The position numbers and the translations under genes were made by a program. A stretch of 34,142 nucleotides of DNA, taken from positions 1 to 34,142 of the forward strand of contig NW_026516477.1 of NCBI RefSeq assembly GCF_025602895.1, read 5' to 3'. Below the pieces are notes generated by a model. The model ran no database searches. It was given only the letters and a program-made list of their open reading frames with translations, and was not told where the DNA came from. This document shows, piece after piece, positions 1-8,311 of this stretch. Position 1 is the stretch's first letter; every line of letters begins with the position of its first letter. Source of the stretch: Polychytrium aggregatum. Lineage: Eukaryota; Chytridiomycota; Chytridiomycetes; Polychytriales.

Positions 1-675
1 GAAAGGCCAGAAGGGGAAGCCATTGGTAAAAGAGATAGAGAAGGGGACGGGGCAAAGGCAGGGCAAGTGGGGGGTTGTTGAAGGTCTTGCCAAGTGTCAA
101 GACTGGACAACGGGGCAAGCAGGGAAGTGCGCAAGAGTCCTAATGCAAGACTCGAACGTAGGGAGAGGAGCGGGGACTGGACTGGGACACAGAGTGTCAA
201 GTGTGAAGCCAAAGTTTTATTCTAGATCCAAGGCTTAGGATACTAAAAATACAAAGTGGCAAGACGAAGGCAAAAGACAGAGGCTGGTCGGAGGGCTATT
301 TATGCGAGCGCCAAGGATCGACGCTGCAGAGCGAGGGGGCAGGAGCGAAGCAGCGGCGGGGAGGGCGAAGCAGCGAGCGAAGCAGGTGGCGGCCGTGACT
401 CGGGATCCGTGAGTCAGCGGGCGTCAGTGGCGGCGGCTTGGCGGCGCCAAGGCGTCAGGCGGCGTCGAGGCGGCGTCGTGGGCGTAACCCATGACCAACA
501 GCAAGGGAGCGGGAACGGAACACAGGCAGCGCGCGTGCTTGCGGTAAGACAACAAGGCAGCACAGCGCGGGAAACAAACAAACAGAAGGAAGGGAAAGCA
601 CTAAGACAGGCAAACAGAAAGGAAAGGGCAAGGGTAAAGGAAGGGAGTGGGCAAAGGCAGAGGGTGTTCATGACA
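1..675 (-). mobile_element. LTR-like end of a minus-strand LTR retroelement (element 4), nested in an element 1 copy
   Basis: No convincing protein is coded here. The segment ends in TGACA exactly where sequence identical to the element 1 pol gene resumes at 676, and TGTCA occurs at 95 and 195, so it has the inverted TG..CA ends of an LTR. On the minus strand a TATA-type signal (revcomp of GGGCTATTTATG near 293) lies in a purine-rich tract, the same arrangement as in the LTRs of elements 2 and 3. I infer that this is the 5' LTR of a minus-strand element whose body lies left of the window and which inserted into an older element 1 copy. The left LTR boundary (95 or 195) is uncertain. Confidence 0.5.
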
Positions 676-1128
676 GAAGCCCAGTCAAAGAAGTTGTTGC
701 CCAAGTACCGAGGACCGTTCAAGATAGCGGCCCGACCCAGTCCCCTCAACTACCTGTTGGACTTGCCACCTGGAAGCAAGCTCCATCCTGTCTTCCATGT
801 GTCCAAGCTGCGTCGCCACACGACCCGCAGTCCAGCACAGTTCCCCGACGCCGACGAAGGTGTCCCGGACGACGCACCACTGGAAGACGACCTCGGACAA
901 TACTATACTCAAGAATATGAAGTCGAAAGGATCGTGAGGCACAAGAAAGTGGCTGATGGGTCACTTCGGTTTTATGTCAAGTGGGTTGGTTACCCACACT
1001 CGGGCAACACATGGCAAACACTGGAGGACTTGTCCCATGCACCCGAGGAGCTGAGTAAATACGGTAAACACCTCGAGGAGCCCCAAATAAAGAGCACACG
1101 CAGGGCTCCTCGCAGGAAGCCTTCTTAA
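676..1128 (+). pseudogene. 3' remnant of element 1 pol (integrase C-terminus plus chromodomain)
   Basis: From residue [10 protein letters not shown] onward the protein is identical to the last ~150 residues of the complete pol gene ending at 19196. It covers the integrase C-terminal GPFKI region, the conserved LHPVFHVS motif, and a chromodomain starting at YEVERIV with the aromatic WVGYP core. The rest of pol is missing because another element's LTR abuts at 675/676. A longer open frame running in from position 256 is a chance fusion of LTR and pol sequence, not a gene. The remnant is followed 9 bp later by an element 1 LTR. Confidence 0.9.
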
Positions 1129-1137
1129 GTGTGGGAG

Positions 1138-1447
1138 TGTAGGAGATGGTATCTCCGACGCTGTGCTGCGCGTACTGCGCGTACTGCGCGGCGCAGTGGG
1201 TCGTGACCTGTGCTGCGCTTTGCGTTTTCACGCACCGCAGGCAGGCCACCGCAGGGTATACCTGCGGGTTGCCCCCGTTCCCCCCCGTTTGTCTGGAGTT
1301 CGGTTTTATCGTGAATAAACGTAAGTGCTCCCCGAGCTCACCCGTCCGCTAGAGTAGCCTAGCACCGCCCTGTTCTGCCCCGTCCTGTCTTGTCTTGTAC
1401 CCCCTCCCTCCCCGTCTTGCCCCAACGTCCCAGTAGTGGACGTTACA
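1138..1447 (+). repeat. 3' LTR of the truncated element 1 copy
   Basis: 310 bp, starting TGTAGGAG and ending GTTACA, nearly identical to the LTRs at 14048 and 19206. By eye it differs by one extra C in the C-run near 1280, and by single C/T differences near 1330 and 1380. It contains an AATAAA (GTGAATAAACG, near 1310). The right flank CCAGT (1448-1452) would be one copy of the 5-bp target duplication; the other copy lies outside the window. Confidence 0.93.
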
Positions 1448-1684
1448 CCAGTTCTTTTGCCGCAGGACAGCAACCAGCCTATTCAGAAAGTACTCGTTGA
1501 TCAGATCACCCCCGCCCAAGATGATACACCTGGGCGTGGTCAGAGGAAGTTGTTCTATGGGGTCTTCGAGGCTGCCAACGTAGACGTCGTCAGTGGTGAC
1601 TTGCTGCAAAAGCCATGGCCACATGCGGGCAAAGATGTCGTCGCCCAGGTTGCTTCGGTCGTAGTATCCCAGCACGATGATCAT
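1448..1684 (-). pseudogene. polysaccharide pyruvyl transferase-like N-terminus, truncated by element 1
   Basis: The minus-strand frame starts at ATG 1684 with MIIVLGYYDRSNLGDDIF and continues to CIILGGGDLINE. The GYYxxxNLGDD start and the later GGGDL motif are characteristic of the polysaccharide pyruvyl transferase (CsaB/WcaK-like) family, which adds pyruvate ketals to surface glycans. Such genes occur in bacteria and in some giant viruses, where glycan decoration of virions is common. Only about 79 codons remain: the frame runs straight into the LTR ending at 1447, so the C-terminal two thirds lies left of the insertion or is lost. An A-rich tract (minus GAAAAAAAATATC, near 1730) lies about 45 nt upstream of the start. 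The family call is moderately sure; the truncation is directly visible. Confidence 0.6.
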
Positions 1685-1783
1685 GAATGAGGAAAGGATG
1701 AAAATGACGCCACCGGCTGATCTCTATACTGATATTTTTTTTCAACCTGCTTGAGCTCCTGATGGATGGACATGTGAAGCAAA

Positions 1784-3713
1784 TCAAGCTCTCGCTGGTG
1801 TCAATTCACGAACTTTGATGATGATCTTTTTAATTGTCTCGGGATTGTGCCATTCTGATTTGTCTGCTCTGTCGCTGTAAACAACTCCACCAGAGCTCAA
1901 GGTCTCCATATCTTCATAGAGTTGGGTTTTCTTGATACCGATGAAGCGGGTAATATCGAGAGAACCGTCTCTCTTGCGCTGGGTAATCAGCTCATCGGCC
2001 TTCTCTTGGACCAAGGTATATGCGAGTAGGATGCCAGTCAACGCACACATCTGGAACATGAGGTTGGCATAGGTATCAATATGGTCCTTAAGATAGACAT
2101 CAGCATAGTAATCCAGATTATCCGTTTGACTTCTCTTAGTTTCATAGTCAACGGCCTTGCGAGTTGTAGCAGCCGCTTGGGCATCAGCATTTGCGTAGCT
2201 GTACATCAACTTTTGGCGGTCATCGGCGTTTGTAAAGGGTTCCATATCACCGGTTCTATGGATTTTACTGAGTGATTTATTGAATGCATTCATGACAGAG
2301 CTCACGATATTCGAGGAATTCATGGTGAATCCCCATGACATGAAAAACTCCTTAAGCGTGCGCTTAGCGCCTCCGGCAGCGTCTGCATTGATAATACCCA
2401 TACTGAGCAAACTTGGAATGACTTTATCGAAGGCAGTGCTCAGCGCCTTGACGACATCGTTGGCAAGTTGGAGGGTTTTGGCATTGTCGTTGTTGGCCCC
2501 TGAAATGCGGTTCTCCTTGGGGATCAGTCCGCCGGCAAACGCGTGGTATCCAATGACCTTTCTGTTGCCGACATCGGAAAGGAAATCCATCAGTGGTTGT
2601 TCGGCCTTCTTGAGCATAGTTTCCGAGACAAACTTGTAGATCTCCTGAACCTCGCTATCGTCCATGATGATCTGACCGGGCACCCATCCCTTTGGAGGAG
2701 GGGGAATACCGCGCTTCAGCCAACCCTCAGCAGTATCCCAGTGTGGGTATGTCATCTGGGCCCAGTCGTTCAGCTTGACCGAGTTCAATATCTTGCCTCG
2801 CAAATCGCCCGTAAAGGTTTGCTGGTCGGCAGTGAGCGAGTACCACGGATGGGCCATTGGAGTTCGATAGGCGGTGAATGGGTTCTTCTTCTGCACAACG
2901 ATATCAAAGTGCGTGTCGTAGGGAATGACCTTGTAATCCAAACCGGTCTTCTCGGAGAGGGCCTTCAGCTGGGCGTTGAACAACGGCTTCGGGCTCAATA
3001 CCAGTGCCGACAAAGTCGGACTTGCGGATGCGGACCGCAAAGACGTTGGGATCGGTGGCAGTCAAAGACGATGCTGTCGCGGTGAGCGGGTGTGCAGATG
3101 CAGATCCAAGCGGGTTCAAGGCACCGAGTGAGCCGAGCGACAGGTTCAGAGCATGGGTTGCATCGCTGATCGAGGAAATCGGGGTCACGGTCGACTTTGT
3201 CTCCTTCCACTCGAGCATGTTCTTGTTGAGCTTTTCGATGTTGCTATTCATCTTCTTGAGATATGTCTTCAGAGTATCCGCTTGCTTGCTTCCCTTCTTG
3301 GAGTCATCATCATCATCATCATCATCATCGTCGTCGGCATCAGCGTCATCGCTGGCACCTGCCCATTGATCGGGATAACCATAATCAGAGCGGATTGCCA
3401 TGTACGGGCGATTATCTTCGCCTCGTGCGATCTGGCCTTCGCACAAAGGATCTTCCTGTGGCTGGTGTTGCTTCTTCTTGCCAAACCAGCCGCTCAAGAA
3501 CCCGCCTCCAGACTTCTCCCTCCCAGACATGTCATATGCGCCATCAACCATCTCCTCATTGGGAACAGAGTCGACGGGCCGGATGATAATGATAGCGGCA
3601 CCGAATGACTTATGGGGGCGAGGTGTGCGATACTGGGCAACCTCTCGACTACTACTCGGTCGTCTGTGTGGGCGTTCGTCATCATACTGATACGAAGAGT
3701 ATTTATTGTCCAT
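1784..3713 (-). pseudogene. unknown viral protein of ~642 aa, split by a +1 frameshift
   Basis: Two overlapping minus frames make one protein. The upstream frame starts at ATG 3713 (MDNKYSSYQYDDERP) and is open to 2904. The downstream frame is open from about 3040 to the stop at 1784. ATG-to-stop length is 1930 nt, exactly one base more than 643 codons, so one extra base between about 3040 and 2990 explains it. Visible parts are a low-complexity N-terminus with an AAIIIIRPVD patch, an Asp run coded by an ATC/GTC microsatellite (about 3306-3335), a globular middle, and one hydrophobic segment near the C-terminus (FQMCALTGILLAYTLV, about 2015-2060) that could be a membrane anchor. I do not recognise the family. 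Its place beside SSB, SWIB and capsid genes suggests a virus gene. The shift could be decay, an assembly error or programmed. Confidence 0.55.
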
Positions 3714-3742
3714 CTGTGCACAGTACTGCTGATACAAACAGA

Positions 3743-3760
3743 GAATATTTTTTTCGCTCC
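3743..3760 (-). promoter_or_regulatory. A-tract promoter-like motif upstream of the 3713 gene
   Basis: On the minus strand the spacer reads GCGAAAAAAATATTCTC, about 30-45 nt before ATG 3713. A very similar GAAAAAAAATATC lies at the same distance before ATG 1684. In an otherwise GC-rich region these short A-tracts stand out and are candidate viral promoter elements. The tract also follows the SSB-like stop codon at 3764. Confidence 0.35.
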
Positions 3761-3763
3761 GCT

Positions 3764-4666
3764 CTACTCCTCAGTGGGCTGTTCCTCGGAGGAGGAAGTC
3801 TCTTGCTCCTGCTGCTCGGCATCGCCAGTCGTGCGCTTGCAAGGAAGCATAGAGGGGACGTCAGTGTTCACAAAGGCAGGTGCGTTCTCGGCGAAAAAGT
3901 CAATGTCGCCAATGTTGCTGTCGCCGCTGCTCAACACTCTGATCTGCCAGAGACGCAGAGTCAAGGACGAGTTGTTGTTCCTGCCAAGGAAGAGCTTGGT
4001 GATCTCGACGATGGGGATGACGCGGGCATTGGCACTGAGGACCTGCTCGACATTGCTGGGGTTGACGTCGATCAACTTATTGCCGGCCTCGGTGAACTTG
4101 ACGTCGTACTTGCCGGCACGGAAGGCGTTCGGGTTTTGAGGGTCGCGGTCGATGCTCACCTTGATGTTGGGAGGATAGGCGATTCCGGTCTGGCCGATCT
4201 TGGTGGTGACGGTACCCTTGTAGCGATCGGCGACCTGGTTGCGACTCAATTCACGGCGCTCGTTAGGGAACAAGGGAACGGCGAGGTTCTTGCTCTTCTG
4301 GACCTGGAGATCGATCATACGCTCGTCGAGTTCGACGAGTTTATGGTAGACCGCTTCGAGGATAGGATCGGTCTCATGGCCGTCGAGGCTGAGGCACATG
4401 GTGATCTTGCCATTGTCGCTGGGAGCGGTAGCGTTGGCGACAACCTTGTCGTTTTCTTTGTTGTCGGTCCAGAGCTTGGCTGCGAAGGGAAGGCTCATCT
4501 CGGGGAGCTTGAGCTTGATCGTGTCGCGGGAAGTGCCGTAGTTGACAAAAGCAAAGTTGCCATAGGAGTTAGAAAATGGTTTGGGATCAGTGATGGTGAT
4601 CTTACTGACGTCAAGGTCCTTGATGTCAACGATGCCGTGGTTCTGAGTGGCCTTGAAGGAAGACAT
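3764..4666 (-). CDS. candidate giant-virus ssDNA-binding protein (T7 gp2.5-like)
   Basis: 300 aa from ATG 4666. The N-terminal half has the pattern of the gp2.5-like SSB family of nucleocytoplasmic large DNA viruses: an opening 'D-ITDPKP..YGNFAFVNYG' strand, a 'LPEMSLPFAAKLW' segment, then an amphipathic helix (DPILEAVYHKLVELDERMID). The C-terminal half ends in a strand-rich VRVL-type segment (LTLRLWQIRVLS). The protein finishes in an acidic tail (about residues 284-300, rich in E, Q and S), as in SSBs that recruit polymerase through acidic C-termini. Expected role: coat single-stranded DNA during viral replication. The family assignment is from pattern memory and was not searched; a virion protein is the main alternative. 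The frame is intact, 134 bp from the SWIB gene upstream. Confidence 0.55.
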   Translation of the reverse strand: MSSFKATQNHGIVDIKDLDVSKITITDPKPFSNSYGNFAFVNYGTSRDTIKLKLPEMSLPFAAKLWTDNKENDKVVANATAPSDNGKITMCLSLDGHETDPILEAVYHKLVELDERMIDLQVQKSKNLAVPLFPNERRELSRNQVADRYKGTVTTKIGQTGIAYPPNIKVSIDRDPQNPNAFRAGKYDVKFTEAGNKLIDVNPSNVEQVLSANARVIPIVEITKLFLGRNNNSSLTLRLWQIRVLSSGDSNIGDIDFFAENAPAFVNTDVPSMLPCKRTTGDAEQQEQETSSSEEQPTEE

Positions 4667-4799
4667 GGCTAGGATAGTAGTAGGTGAAGAGAAGAAAACG
4701 CAGAAAAATGATGCGATAGAAGTGAGAGAGGGAAAGTCGATGGTGCGCTGCTTTTAAGCGTTGGTGGGAACGACTTTGCATCGAGCCTGGTCGTGATCA

Positions 4800-5519
4800 C
4801 TACTGCGCCACGATTTCGGCAGGGACGTTAACAGGGTCCGCGGCGGGGACGGGGTCTTCCGTTGTTGTCGCCGTGGCGGGCTCGTCCTGAGCTTCCAGCT
4901 TGGGCTTGCGTAGAAAGTGTGGGTTAAGATAAGTCTGCAGGTTAAAGTACGAGACCCCCAGGGAACCACTCTTGTCGATCGGGTGACGGATCGGGCCCAG
5001 CAGCTGAGCGAGCTTCTCGTCGGGGTGGATCACCCGGCGGTTCTCGGTGTCCTCGAGACTATGCTTTTTGACATAGTCGATAACAGACGAAGTGACGGTG
5101 GTGCGGGCAATCTCTTGGTCGGCGGGGATGCCCAAGAATTCGCACATGGCAGCGGAGACCTTTGTGGGCTTGGCGAAGCCGCTGGGCTTGCGCGGAGCTG
5201 TCAGCCTGGCAGCGGCGTCATCCGCGGTCGACGTGTCATCTCCGCCGGCTTGCGTCTTCCGCTTGCGGGACTGGGAGACCGCCGCCTTCTGGGCCAGGCG
5301 GTTGTAGCGGTCTTGGCTCTGCTGGGCGGTGCGCATCTCGCGCTGGTAGGTGGCCTTGGCCGACTTAATCAGCTCGATCGTCTTGCGCGCAGTGGACACG
5401 TCATCGCGGAGATTGCTGATCAGGCGTTCGGCGAGCGGCAGAAAGCTGGCGACCGGATCGGCAGCGACAGCAGGAGCAGCAGCAGGTGCGGGGGTGGGGG
5501 TGTCTGTGTTCTGGGACAT
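4800..5519 (-). CDS. SWIB/MDM2-domain protein
   Basis: 239 aa from ATG 5519. Residues 1-35 are Pro/Ala-rich and about 30-80 form a charged helical or coiled segment. A basic stretch (SRKRKTQ, about 84-90) could act as a nuclear signal. A SWIB domain spans about 113-203: SGFAKPTKVS..MCEFLG, then V..YVKKH.L.D..NRR.IHPDEKL..LLG, then L.YFNLQTYLNPHF. Residues 210-239 are a Pro/Ala/Asp-rich tail. SWIB domains occur in SWI/SNF BAF60 subunits and are repeatedly found in giant viruses, where a chromatin or transcription role is assumed. The upstream spacer contains TATAGTATATC on the minus strand just before the start. Reading frame intact; domain call confident, role inferred. Confidence 0.85.
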   Translation of the reverse strand: MSQNTDTPTPAPAAAPAVAADPVASFLPLAERLISNLRDDVSTARKTIELIKSAKATYQREMRTAQQSQDRYNRLAQKAAVSQSRKRKTQAGGDDTSTADDAAARLTAPRKPSGFAKPTKVSAAMCEFLGIPADQEIARTTVTSSVIDYVKKHSLEDTENRRVIHPDEKLAQLLGPIRHPIDKSGSLGVSYFNLQTYLNPHFLRKPKLEAQDEPATATTTEDPVPAADPVNVPAEIVAQ

Positions 5520-5553
5520 CTTGGCTCGATATACTATATGGGTGAGAAATTCT

Positions 5554-6976
5554 TTATTGCTCTTCAGCGCAGGGGAACAACATGAAAGGGGCGCGGATCA
5601 TGTCTACCATGATACGCAAGTATGCGATCTCAAATACATAAGTGCCAGTGCTATGAATCGTAATTTTGGTGTAGCTCTGTGGCGAGTCTGCGGGGGCTGT
5701 ATAACGGACCGGGTCGTCACAGCTGCCAATATCCTCCACTACCGCCTGCCAGTCCTTAAAGTTCAGCGCAGTAACACTTCCATCCTTGCCGACGGTGCTT
5801 ATGTGCGTTGTGTCCTTGTGACGACCGGTGTTGTAGATTTTTCGGGTAGACGAAAGGCTACCGGACTGATTGACTCGATTGACACCGTTGGTGAATGGGA
5901 TGTAGACGGACAGGGGCACTTCGTCGAACGGGACGTACAGACGGGCGTTGAAGGTGAAATCCATACCCATCGGTGTGAAGCCCGCTAATTCTTCGCAAAG
6001 GTAAGACTTGCTCTGGGGTGAGAGCTTTGTCTTCCTCTGAATGGACTCTTGTGTCTCGTCAGTATCGATTCCGAACAAACCAAGTACATTGTTGCGCTTG
6101 GTTGTGTAAATAGCCATGATACGCCTCTTTAGATCTTCGGTGATCTCGACTTCCGAGAGGACGATCACAAATCGAAGTAGATTGCGGACTCGATCCAGGA
6201 CATAGACTACCCAGGGGAGGTTGCATGGCAATGGCAAGCCATTGTACTAGGTCCGTCGTTTGTCGGTCGAGCGTCCCAGCCACCGTTGACATTGACAAAA
6301 CCTTGGCGCAAGCAATAATGGCTGGATGGTGACGTCGGACTTGGTCGGAGTATGGGTAGACGAGCTGGTAATCACCGCCCATGTTGTAGCCGATCCTATC
6401 CAGGTCAACGACATTATCGTCACCGTCGCGCAATTCTGGGATGGTGTACGAGAGCGCAAACAAGCGTGGGTTGCGCTTGGCTTCATGGAGGCACTCGAGC
6501 ACACACAGGAAGCTGACGTAGTTGAATAAGGCGGTGCTAACTCCAGCGAATTGAACTTCATCTACCAATGCTTCGTTCGCAATCCGTTCCGTGATGTACC
6601 GGGCTGCTATACTTGAGATCGACCAGGAGTGAATGATACCATCTTCATTGCTGAGTGTGGCAGCGGGCGTCTGATCGCTGATGATCGTGTGCCACAAGAG
6701 GGTACTCGGTGGCTTCGGTGGTGAAGTGAACATCGAGGCGAGCTTTAGGTACCCGGCTTTGCAGCGAGAAATTGTCGTTTTGCGACTCGATCCACGACCG
6801 ATGGATCCGGATTGCTTTTTCTTGACCGATCCTTGCTCCCTTCGGGCCGAACGGTTGCACTGAGCTTGTGGCGCCGGAAGCGCAATGGGTGTCTTGAGAC
6901 ACTCGATCGCCGGAGCGGGGGGCTGTTTTCGTTCTTCGAGTGGCGGTTCCTCAATCAGGATCGACGTCTGATTCAT
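5554..6976 (-). pseudogene. unknown viral protein of ~473 aa, split by a +1 frameshift
   Basis: The upstream frame begins at ATG 6976 (MNQTSILIEEPP) and makes good protein-like sequence to about 6230 (TTDLVQWLAIAM), then turns into Pro/Ser/Arg-rich out-of-frame sequence until 6059. The other minus frame takes over with LPWVVYVLDRVRNLL..VLSEVEITEDLKRRI and runs to the stop at 5554. Total length 1423 nt is one base more than 474 codons. The most economical site is the C-run of CCTCCCCTGGG (minus strand, about 6210-6220). The N-terminal ~90 residues are basic and low-complexity; the C-terminal half has beta-rich segments (MDFTFNARLYVPFDEVPLSVYIPF). No family recognised. The stop codon lies inside AATAAA (CAATAAAG). 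Confidence 0.55.
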
Positions 6977-6981
6977 CGGAT

Positions 6982-7140
6982 TCAAGGCCGTTGAACAAAT
7001 GATAAGTTGAAAAATCCGCTGCCGATATGGTCATAATAGTGCGCTGGCGAAGTTTGATCTGGGAGGATGATGGGGTCTGGGGAGACGACTCCGCTCTTGG
7101 GCGGAAGTTTCACGTCGGTGCTGCGCCACCCTTGCAACAT
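6982..7140 (-). CDS. small ORF, 52 aa, unknown
   Basis: ATG at 7140 (MLQGWRSTDVKLPPKSG) to TGA at 6982-6984. It sits between the 25-aa hydrophobic ORF (stop at 7146) and the next gene (ATG 6976), with only 5-6 nt on each side, which favours it being real or being part of the upstream frame. Pro-rich, with no signal peptide. It may be the soluble tail of a membrane-anchored small virion protein if the two frames were once one gene joined through an indel. No family recognised. Confidence 0.35.
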   Translation of the reverse strand: MLQGWRSTDVKLPPKSGVVSPDPIILPDQTSPAHYYDHIGSGFFNLSFVQRP

Positions 7141-7145
7141 CGGGA

Positions 7146-7223
7146 TCAGCTGAGGCCCACGAGAATCATATAGATCAGAACGAAGAGATAGACGAGCATG
7201 GTTGCGATGGTTGCGTACGACAT
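7146..7223 (-). CDS. small hydrophobic ORF, 25 aa, possible single-pass membrane peptide
   Basis: ATG at 7223 to TGA at 7146. The peptide MSYATIATMLVYLFVLIYMI is almost wholly a transmembrane segment. It is divergent from the penton-like gene (ATG 7296), with 72 bp between them. The stop is followed 5 nt later by the ATG of the 52-aa ORF in a different frame, so the two may be one small membrane protein broken by an indel. Short length makes this uncertain. Confidence 0.35.
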   Translation of the reverse strand: MSYATIATMLVYLFVLIYMILVGLS

Positions 7224-7295
7224 GCGTGCGGATGTGCTGCGTTTGCTGCGATCAGGCTCACATTTTTTCCCCAGCGCTTGCCATCGATCGTCCAA

Positions 7296-7850
7296 ATGAA
7301 TACCAAGATCCAGCCGAGCCGCCCCGTCCTGGGTATCCCGCCTCGAACGACATCCGAATGGATCGATACCCCGCCTCCAAAGCAGAGGGAACGCAATTAC
7401 TTTATTTGCGTCGAGTCCATCAAGCGTGCACCTGTCTATCCGTCTCCGGCAGAGTATCGCTTCCCGATCCTCCAGCCCTTGCGCGATGTCATTCGTGTCG
7501 AGCTCGTTGGAGGGACCTTGCCGTCGACACCGGCCACGACGCCGCCCTATGTCATCCTTGATGTTAATGAGCTGAACCACATGGATGTCGGCAGTGCAAA
7601 CGGTGCCTTCAATGTGCTCTTTACCGCCCCCGGAGCCGGCTCGTCCACCCACAGCATCGTGCAGACGCAAATGACCCAGACAACGACACTGATCTGCCAG
7701 CCGTCCATCCCCAGACTCAATTACCTGTCGATCGCCTTGCGTGCCCCCGACGGCACTCTCATGGACTATGGCACCGGCTTTGATCCGTCAAACCAGCACA
7801 TGCTCATGTTCAAGTTCACGGTCTTGGAGGCCTTTGGGCAGCTACCTTAA
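7296..7850 (+). CDS. capsid/penton-like beta-sandwich virion protein
   Basis: 184 aa, ATG at 7296. After a ~35-residue Pro/Thr-rich arm, the body reads as a chain of beta strands: YFICVESIKR, YPSPAEYRFPILQPL, RDVIRVELVGGTLP, YVILDVNEL, then LNYLSIALRAPDGTLMDYG and HMLMFKFTVLEAF. The order 'PS.Y...+ ...V..VELV.G.+P ... +L.I.+L' is the recurrent plan of small giant-virus structural proteins related to minor capsid or penton jelly rolls. It overlaps the convergent thioredoxin gene by 4 bp. A T-tract (CATTTTTTCC, about 7260-7270) lies ~30 nt upstream. Class call moderate; the exact capsid position cannot be told. Confidence 0.55.
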   Translation: MNTKIQPSRPVLGIPPRTTSEWIDTPPPKQRERNYFICVESIKRAPVYPSPAEYRFPILQPLRDVIRVELVGGTLPSTPATTPPYVILDVNELNHMDVGSANGAFNVLFTAPGAGSSTHSIVQTQMTQTTTLICQPSIPRLNYLSIALRAPDGTLMDYGTGFDPSNQHMLMFKFTVLEAFGQLP

Positions 7851-8257
7851 GGGAGAAGCGTGAGTGTCTGCTGAATGGCAGAAGCAGTGCGTGGGTTAGT
7901 GGGACTGTACGGATACAAGAGTCCCTTGGAATCGACCACAAAGAGCGTCGGGAACCCGTTGACACCCAGGATCTCTGAAATCTGCCGTTGCTTCACACCG
8001 TCAAAGTGAAAGACCGGGAAGGGTGCATTGCGAAGCTCCTTGGCAAGCCGGTGGCAGTGGCCGCATGTCGTCATATATGCGACCACCAGGGCCTTGCGAC
8101 CCAGAGCACGCCTGAATCGTACCGGAGTCCCTGGCTGCATTCCGAAATCAAGATCGACCCGCGGCTCGATCGGCTGTCCAAAGGTCGTGAATACGTCTTC
8201 ATTGTGCCGCTTGTGCTTCAGAGGCGGCAGTGGGCTGAATGGTGCAAACTCGATCAT
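7847..8257 (-). CDS. thioredoxin-fold oxidoreductase with CGHC active site
   Basis: 136 aa from ATG 8257. The first ~45 residues are a non-conserved arm. The fold begins at about residue 55 (KALVVAYMTTCGHCHRL), with the active-site pair C65/C68 in a PDI-like CGHC motif. The conserved cis-proline is P103 in NGFPTLFVVDSKG. There is no signal peptide, so it should act in the cytosol or viral factory. Giant viruses commonly encode thiol oxidoreductases and thioredoxins for forming virion disulfides; a role in capsid assembly is inferred from the neighbouring structural genes. Frame intact; shares 4 bp tail-to-tail with the penton-like gene. Confidence 0.85.
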   Translation of the reverse strand: MIEFAPFSPLPPLKHKRHNEDVFTTFGQPIEPRVDLDFGMQPGTPVRFRRALGRKALVVAYMTTCGHCHRLAKELRNAPFPVFHFDGVKQRQISEILGVNGFPTLFVVDSKGLLYPYSPTNPRTASAIQQTLTLLP

Positions 8258-8311
8258 TGCTGTCTTCTACATCAATAAAAATTTTTGTTGGACCCAGGTC
8301 ATGGGAACGGA
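8258..8311. promoter_or_regulatory. 54-bp divergent promoter region with an AT tract
   Basis: The only DNA between the divergent thioredoxin and fibre genes. It contains AATAAAAATTTTTG (about 8274-8287), a near-palindromic AT tract that could serve both directions. It is the same kind of A/T tract as in the other short intergenic gaps. Confidence 0.4.

Noticed and set aside
256-1128. 290-aa plus-strand open frame
   Set aside because: It is an LTR-like repeat fused in frame to the tail of element 1 pol; the N-terminal half is low-complexity Arg/Gly/Ala sequence and the junction is the insertion point at 675/676.
3300-3340. ATC/GTC microsatellite as a regulatory element
   Set aside because: It is in frame and codes an Asp run inside the 1784-3713 gene.
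3605-4672. 355-aa plus-strand open frame opposite the SSB-like gene
   Set aside because: Antisense shadow: Leu/Val/Asp-rich with no motif, while the minus frame has family-like strands and an acidic tail.
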